Source: an uncultured Clostridium sp.
Lineage (GTDB): Bacteria; Bacillota; Clostridia; TANB77; CAG-508
Assembly (NCBI GenBank): GCA_946411515.1
Contig: CAMKEH010000010.1
Coordinates: 1-44,231, forward strand
Reading direction: 5' to 3'
DNA: 44,231 nt
In this document: piece after piece, positions 40,932-44,231 of the stretch
Layout: each line of letters opens with the position of its first letter
Position numbering within the stretch: the stretch's first letter is position 1
Made by a program: the position numbers and the translations under genes
Notes under the pieces: model-generated
What the model saw: only the letters and a program-made list of their open reading frames with translations
Database searches by the model: none
Told to the model about the DNA's origin: nothing

Positions 40932-41589
40932 GGGAATTATTTATTGTATGACAACAATAGTTCCTGGTTTAGTAAAAATAGGAAAAACAGGAACTGAAAA
41001 TTTTGAACAACGTATGTACAATTTAGAAAGAAATGGATATGTTAATGTAGTTGGGCTTAAGAGAAGATTTGCAATAGAAGTTGAAGATTATGATGAAAAA
41101 GAAACATTAATACATGAAATATTTAGTAAAAGTAATGTACCAAATACCGAATTATTTGCTGTTGATATAGAATTAGTTGTACAGCTACTTTCTTCTCTAG
41201 AAGGAAAGCAGGTATTTCCAAAATCTATTAGCAAAGAAGAAGTATTTAATACAGCTACCGATGAAGTTCAAAGAAATATGGTTAAAGCTAACAAAATGTT
41301 AATACCTGATGGAACTTATTATATATCTGATAAAAATATTAAAGCTTCAATGAGAGTTGAAAATGGAAAATTTATTGTAATAAAAGGTAGTCAATGCTTA
41401 CCTTGTAACAAAGACTGGATACCAGAAAGCAGAAAAAATGCTAAAATAGAGAATAATATTTTAATGGAAGATGTTATATGCAATTCCCCAAGTACAGCTG
41501 GATGGGTTGTATTAGGAAATGCTAATAATGGATGGTTAACATGGAAAACAGAAGATGGAAAATTAATTGATGTATTTAGAAAAAGTTAA
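40924..41589 (+). CDS. GIY-YIG (T5orf172) nuclease-like protein with DUF4357 domain
   Basis: 221 residues. The N-terminus GIIYCMTTIVPGLVKIGKTGT, followed by FEQRMYNLERNGY and ETLIHEIF, is the T5orf172 form of the GIY-YIG fold. The C-terminus SPSTAGWVVLGNANNGWLTWKTEDGK is a DUF4357 domain. ATG 40924 follows AAGGAGG at 6 bases and overlaps the end of hsdR by 8 bases, so it belongs to the R-M operon. Similar genes accompany type I R-M systems elsewhere; whether it cuts DNA is unknown. About 120 bases without a clear terminator follow. Confidence 0.8.
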   Translation: MAKGIIYCMTTIVPGLVKIGKTGTENFEQRMYNLERNGYVNVVGLKRRFAIEVEDYDEKETLIHEIFSKSNVPNTELFAVDIELVVQLLSSLEGKQVFPKSISKEEVFNTATDEVQRNMVKANKMLIPDGTYYISDKNIKASMRVENGKFIVIKGSQCLPCNKDWIPESRKNAKIENNILMEDVICNSPSTAGWVVLGNANNGWLTWKTEDGKLIDVFRKS

Positions 41590-41710
41590 TTATACAATTG
41601 TTTCAAAATATTCTTAAATAGAAATAAAATATTAAAATACAAAATAAAACTTTCTTTTTTGGAAATAATATGATATAATAATATTAGATTCAGAAAGGAG
41701 AGTTTTTATT

Positions 41711-42643
41711 ATGTTAGGAGATAAAATTAAATTATATAGAGAAAACAAAAAGATGACTCAAAACGAAATTGCGGATATATTAGATGTAAGTCCAGCGACA
41801 GTCTCAAAATATGAGTCAGGTGCTTTAGAACCTAATATTGAATCTTTAAAAAGATTAGCTGGATTGTTTGAAATATCAATTGATGAGTTACTAAATGATG
41901 AAGGGGATAAGTTTGATATTTCAAAAATAAATGTATTAGATATACTTAGAGAACAAAAAGAAATGAAATTAAAAGGAAATTTATATCATCGAACTCAGGT
42001 TTCGTTTGCATATAATACAAATCATATTGAAGGAAGCACCTTAACAGAAGACCAAACTAGATATATTTTCGAAACAAATACTATTTTATTTGAAGGTGAT
42101 ACAGTTGCTAAAGTAGATGATATATTAGAAACAGCTAATCACTTTAAATTAGTTGATTATATGTTAGATGTAGCAGATAAAAAATTAACAGAAAAGATGA
42201 TTAAAGAATTTCATAAGATTTTAAAAGATGGTACTTCTGATAGTAGAGTTGAATGGTTTAATGTTGGAGAATATAAACAAAGAGCCAATACAATAGGAAA
42301 TGGTATTAAAACAACACCACCAAATAATGTTGAAAAGGAAATGTCAAAATTAATGGATTGGTATAATTCACTTAAACAAGTAACGGCAAAAGAAATAATA
42401 GAATTTCATTACAGATTTGAGAGTATACATCCATTTCAAGATGGTAATGGTAGAATAGGAAGAATTATTATGTTTAAAGAATGCTTAAAAAATAATATTA
42501 TTCCATTTATTATACAAGATGCAGATAAATTATTCTATTATAGAGGATTAAAAGAATACAAAAGTGAAAAAGGTTATTTGACTGATACGTGCTTAAATGC
42601 ACAAGATCAGTATATAAAAATGATAGAGTATTATTTGAAATAG
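41711..42643 (+). CDS. Fic-domain protein with N-terminal XRE HTH
   Basis: 310 residues. An XRE HTH (about 4-62, MTQNEIADILDVSPATVSKYESG) precedes a Fic domain with the complete active site HPFQDGNGRIGR (His240). An inhibitory-helix motif TNHIEG (Thr103 to Gly108), as in class II Fic enzymes, suggests AMPylation activity that is auto-inhibited. AGGAGAG lies before the ATG and a TATAAT box is at about 41673-41678. It is 12 bases upstream of the abortive-infection gene, so the two are likely co-expressed. The HTH may self-regulate the pair. Confidence 0.85.
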   Translation: MLGDKIKLYRENKKMTQNEIADILDVSPATVSKYESGALEPNIESLKRLAGLFEISIDELLNDEGDKFDISKINVLDILREQKEMKLKGNLYHRTQVSFAYNTNHIEGSTLTEDQTRYIFETNTILFEGDTVAKVDDILETANHFKLVDYMLDVADKKLTEKMIKEFHKILKDGTSDSRVEWFNVGEYKQRANTIGNGIKTTPPNNVEKEMSKLMDWYNSLKQVTAKEIIEFHYRFESIHPFQDGNGRIGRIIMFKECLKNNIIPFIIQDADKLFYYRGLKEYKSEKGYLTDTCLNAQDQYIKMIEYYLK

Positions 42644-42655
42644 AAGGAGTATAAA

Positions 42656-43435
42656 ATGTCAGATTTAAAGCAAGCAGATATACAAGAATTAATAAGATAT
42701 ATAAGAAAGAAAACAAAAAAGGGACCTGGGTATGTATGGGATTTTAATGATTTAACCTTTAGAGAATTTGTTAATGGGGCAACAGGATGCAATATTGATG
42801 ATAAAAAGTATAAAATAAATGGAACATCAAAGGAAAAAAGATTAAGAGAATTTTTAACAATTGAAGAAAACTCAAAAGTAAAACTGTTATTAGAAGAACT
42901 CTTAGACTATGGAACAAGGAGAAAATTTCTTTTAACTACACATATTAAAAATATGAAGAAGATAATAAATGATCTTAAGAAATACGAAAAAAATATAGAA
43001 ATAAATGAAAATACAATAAAAAATAAAAATGAAGAGAGAATACTTTTAAAAGAAATAAAAGATAAAATTTATAAAGGTCAATATGAATTTGCAATTGATA
43101 GATTACATACCTTATTAAAATATAAATACGAAGCAATCTTCAAATCAATAAAGAAGGATTTAAAAGGAGAAACTCTGGATACCATATCAGGAGAATTAAA
43201 TAATATTTTACGTGTCAATAATGTATTTAAAGAATCGACAACATTTAGTATTTTATCTGCAACTAAAAAGATAATGAAAGATTTTGATGATGCAAGAAAT
43301 AATAAGACATATGCACATGCTAATACAATTATGGAAAAAAACGAAGCAGAGTTTTTATGTACTTATATGGTATATTATTATAATTTTATATGCAAAATTG
43401 ATTTTAAAAAAATAAAAATTTCAGGCGAGAATTAA
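42656..43435 (+). CDS. Abortive-infection C-terminal (Abi_C) / HEPN-type protein
   Basis: 259 residues. The C-terminal half contains YEFAIDRLHTLLKYKYEAIFK and ends with FDDARNNKTYAHANTIM, an R-N-x5-H motif like the RNase site of HEPN proteins, then helices AEFLCTYMVYYYNFI as in the Abi_C family. The N-terminal half (GPGYVWDFNDLTFREFVN, then RLREFLTIEENSKVKLLLEEL) resembles the AbiJ N-terminal kind. AAGGAG precedes the ATG. Such proteins cleave RNA to stop phage spread; the target here is unknown. Confidence 0.72.
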   Translation: MSDLKQADIQELIRYIRKKTKKGPGYVWDFNDLTFREFVNGATGCNIDDKKYKINGTSKEKRLREFLTIEENSKVKLLLEELLDYGTRRKFLLTTHIKNMKKIINDLKKYEKNIEINENTIKNKNEERILLKEIKDKIYKGQYEFAIDRLHTLLKYKYEAIFKSIKKDLKGETLDTISGELNNILRVNNVFKESTTFSILSATKKIMKDFDDARNNKTYAHANTIMEKNEAEFLCTYMVYYYNFICKIDFKKIKISGEN

Positions 43436-43443
43436 TCTCGCCT
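43423..43443. terminator. Bidirectional terminator
   Basis: AGGCGAGA (43423-43430) pairs with TCTCGCCT (43436-43443) around ATTAA, between the convergent Abi and small-protein genes. It overlaps the Abi gene stop. Confidence 0.8.
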
Positions 43444-43447
43444 TTAA

Positions 43448-43744
43448 CTATTCCTCAAAACATCCCATAACTAGTTGACTTCCATCCACAAATCCATTTC
43501 TATAGTATTTTTCGTTCCAATAATATAAGTAGTCCATGAAATTCTTATCAAGTTGATCCAGTTGTTTCTTAACATATTTCTTATTGTTATTGGGGACATT
43601 TTTAAGTATTTTCTCTGCTATTTCTTCAAAATATATGCAGTATTTTTTATCTTGTGGAGTCATTTCACAAAATGCAGTTTCCTCTCTAAATTCTAACCAT
43701 TCTTTTAATATATCATCTTCATTTACTTCTCTAAAATTTATCAT
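43448..43744 (-). CDS. Small acidic/helical protein of clostridial mobile elements, unknown function
   Basis: 98 residues: NFREVNEDDILKEWLEFREETAFCEMTPQ, a helix with charged repeats (AEKILKNVPNNNKKYVKKQLDQLDKNF) and YYWNEKYYRNGFVDGSQL near the end. I recall similar short proteins beside TnpV genes in clostridial elements but cannot name the family with confidence. ATG 43744 has AGGAGG 8 bases upstream; an in-frame TTG two codons earlier is too close to it. It is 12 bases downstream of tnpV and probably in its operon. Confidence 0.6.
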   Translation of the reverse strand: MINFREVNEDDILKEWLEFREETAFCEMTPQDKKYCIYFEEIAEKILKNVPNNNKKYVKKQLDQLDKNFMDYLYYWNEKYYRNGFVDGSQLVMGCFEE

Positions 43745-43756
43745 ATTCAATTCCTC

Positions 43757-44110
43757 CTACACATATATAATTTCATTAAAAACAATTTCTTCAGCAGAGT
43801 TTTTAAAGTTGTTCATTAGTCCAACCCATTTTATCTGATTTGTTCTTTTTAGTTCTTCATTAACATTGTTTTCTTTAGCCATTTCTCTGACTGTTATATT
43901 TACTATGTGATTACATCTTTCATCAATACCTTTTAGGTAACTAGATAGAGCACCATTCATCATCAATTCAGTATATAACCCTCTTTTATTTTCTTTAATA
44001 TATTTTAATCTAGCTCTACCATATTTGCCTAAAACAACATTTTCTTGATTTTTTAATGCTAAATCAGGAATTAAATAATCTCCTTCTTTGTGATAAGTTA
44101 TTTCTTTCAT
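43757..44110 (-). CDS. tnpV: TnpV family protein
   Basis: 117 residues starting MKEITYHKEGDYLIPDLAL, with GKYGRARLKYIKENKRGLYTELMMNGALSSYL and NQIKWVGLMNNFKNSAEEIV. This matches the TnpV proteins found in Tn4451/Tn5397-like clostridial transposons. GGAGG lies 8 bases before ATG 44110; the open frame upstream of it runs into the end repeat without a ribosome site. Function is unknown; TnpV is a marker of integrative elements. Confidence 0.82.
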   Translation of the reverse strand: MKEITYHKEGDYLIPDLALKNQENVVLGKYGRARLKYIKENKRGLYTELMMNGALSSYLKGIDERCNHIVNITVREMAKENNVNEELKRTNQIKWVGLMNNFKNSAEEIVFNEIIYV

Positions 44111-44176
44111 AATCAAAAACCTCCAAATTTTATTTTCAGGTTTCCCATTTTTACTTCCAGTATTTGTTAAAAATTC

Positions 44177-44205
44177 TTGGGGAAAAGTTGGGGAAAAAAT
44201 TCTCA
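44177..44205 (+). repeat. Right copy of the 29-bp end repeat
   Basis: Two TTGGGGAA units with AAATTCTCA after them; 25 of 29 positions equal those at 20992-21020, same orientation. It lies 67 bases beyond the tnpV start and 26 bases from the end of the window. Confidence 0.6.
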
Positions 44206-44231
44206 AAAAAGTACAAAAAATCACACAAATG

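Larger units (their letters stand above)
20933..44231. mobile_element. Integrative and probably mobilizable element inserted at tRNA-fMet (right end not reached)
   Basis: The unit starts at the tRNA 3' end and holds a tyrosine integrase (21142-22338), an excisionase-like gene (30185), replication genes (30414-31728), a ParB-like gene, a candidate oriT and a relaxase (32346-33716). It also holds type I restriction-modification, Fic/abortive infection, RNA-repair cargo and TnpV. No type IV secretion genes are seen, so I read it as mobilizable rather than self-transmissible, unless such genes lie beyond 44231. A second copy of the tRNA 3' end is not visible in the window, so the right boundary is probably outside, although a copy of the left-end repeat at 44177 suggests it is close. 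Confidence 0.8.

Overview
The window is A+T-rich Bacillota-type DNA, probably from an uncultured gut Clostridia relative. Supporting signs are strong AGGAGG ribosome sites, TTGACA/TATAAT promoters, hairpin/T-run terminators, the standard code with TGG for Trp, and a Gram-positive gene set (LCP protein, DacF-like carboxypeptidase, ComEA-like protein, CvpA-like protein, KGITL-type pseudopilin). Species cannot be told from sequence alone.

Bases 1-20932 look chromosomal. From the left: a 30-residue amphipathic peptide gene with a sequestered ribosome site beside a candidate small RNA; an acyltransferase; a Rieske/FAD oxidoreductase; an M18 aminopeptidase; two XRE regulators; an S51 plus M29 peptidase pair; tRNA-Arg(TCT); a GDT1-type transporter; a GldA/F/G-like ABC operon; a frameshifted YkvI-like gene; a small XRE regulator with twin operators facing a frameshifted pseudopilin/SUMF1-like gene whose 3' end is GC-rich; DUF5711-like and CvpA genes; an LCP gene; a D-Ala-D-Ala carboxypeptidase; a ComEA-like gene; a small CxxC protein; and initiator tRNA-Met.

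From the 3' end of tRNA-fMet to the end of the window lies an integrative, probably mobilizable element. It has a tyrosine integrase next to the tRNA, an excisionase-like protein, a replisome-organizer-like protein and a DnaC-like loader, a ParB-like protein, a candidate oriT, a MOB relaxase, and a TnpV protein near the right edge. A 29-bp imperfect direct repeat (25/29 identical) lies just inside the left end and again at 44177-44205. The tRNA duplication expected at the right end is not in the window, so the element probably continues past it.

The cargo is defence and RNA metabolism. The most interesting part is 24394-28727. A consensus promoter with an inverted repeat in its spacer drives a structured non-coding RNA of about 230-260 nt. 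This RNA contains an anticodon-arm copy with the loop CTTCCAA (as in tRNA-Gly UCC), a T-arm-like hairpin and a possible acceptor-like closing helix. It is followed by a Ro60/TROVE-like DUF2828 vWA protein, a small ribbon-helix-helix-like protein, an RtcB RNA ligase, a CpXC zinc protein and a HAD phosphatase of the RNA-repair (SAK) type. I read this as a mobile RNA-repair cassette with a Y-RNA-like tRNA mimic, analogous to but distinct from the known rsr-yrlBA-rtcBA operons. A type I restriction-modification operon (controller, hsdM, hsdS with an unusual C-terminal domain, hsdR, GIY-YIG/DUF4357) and a Fic plus HEPN-type abortive-infection pair complete the cargo.
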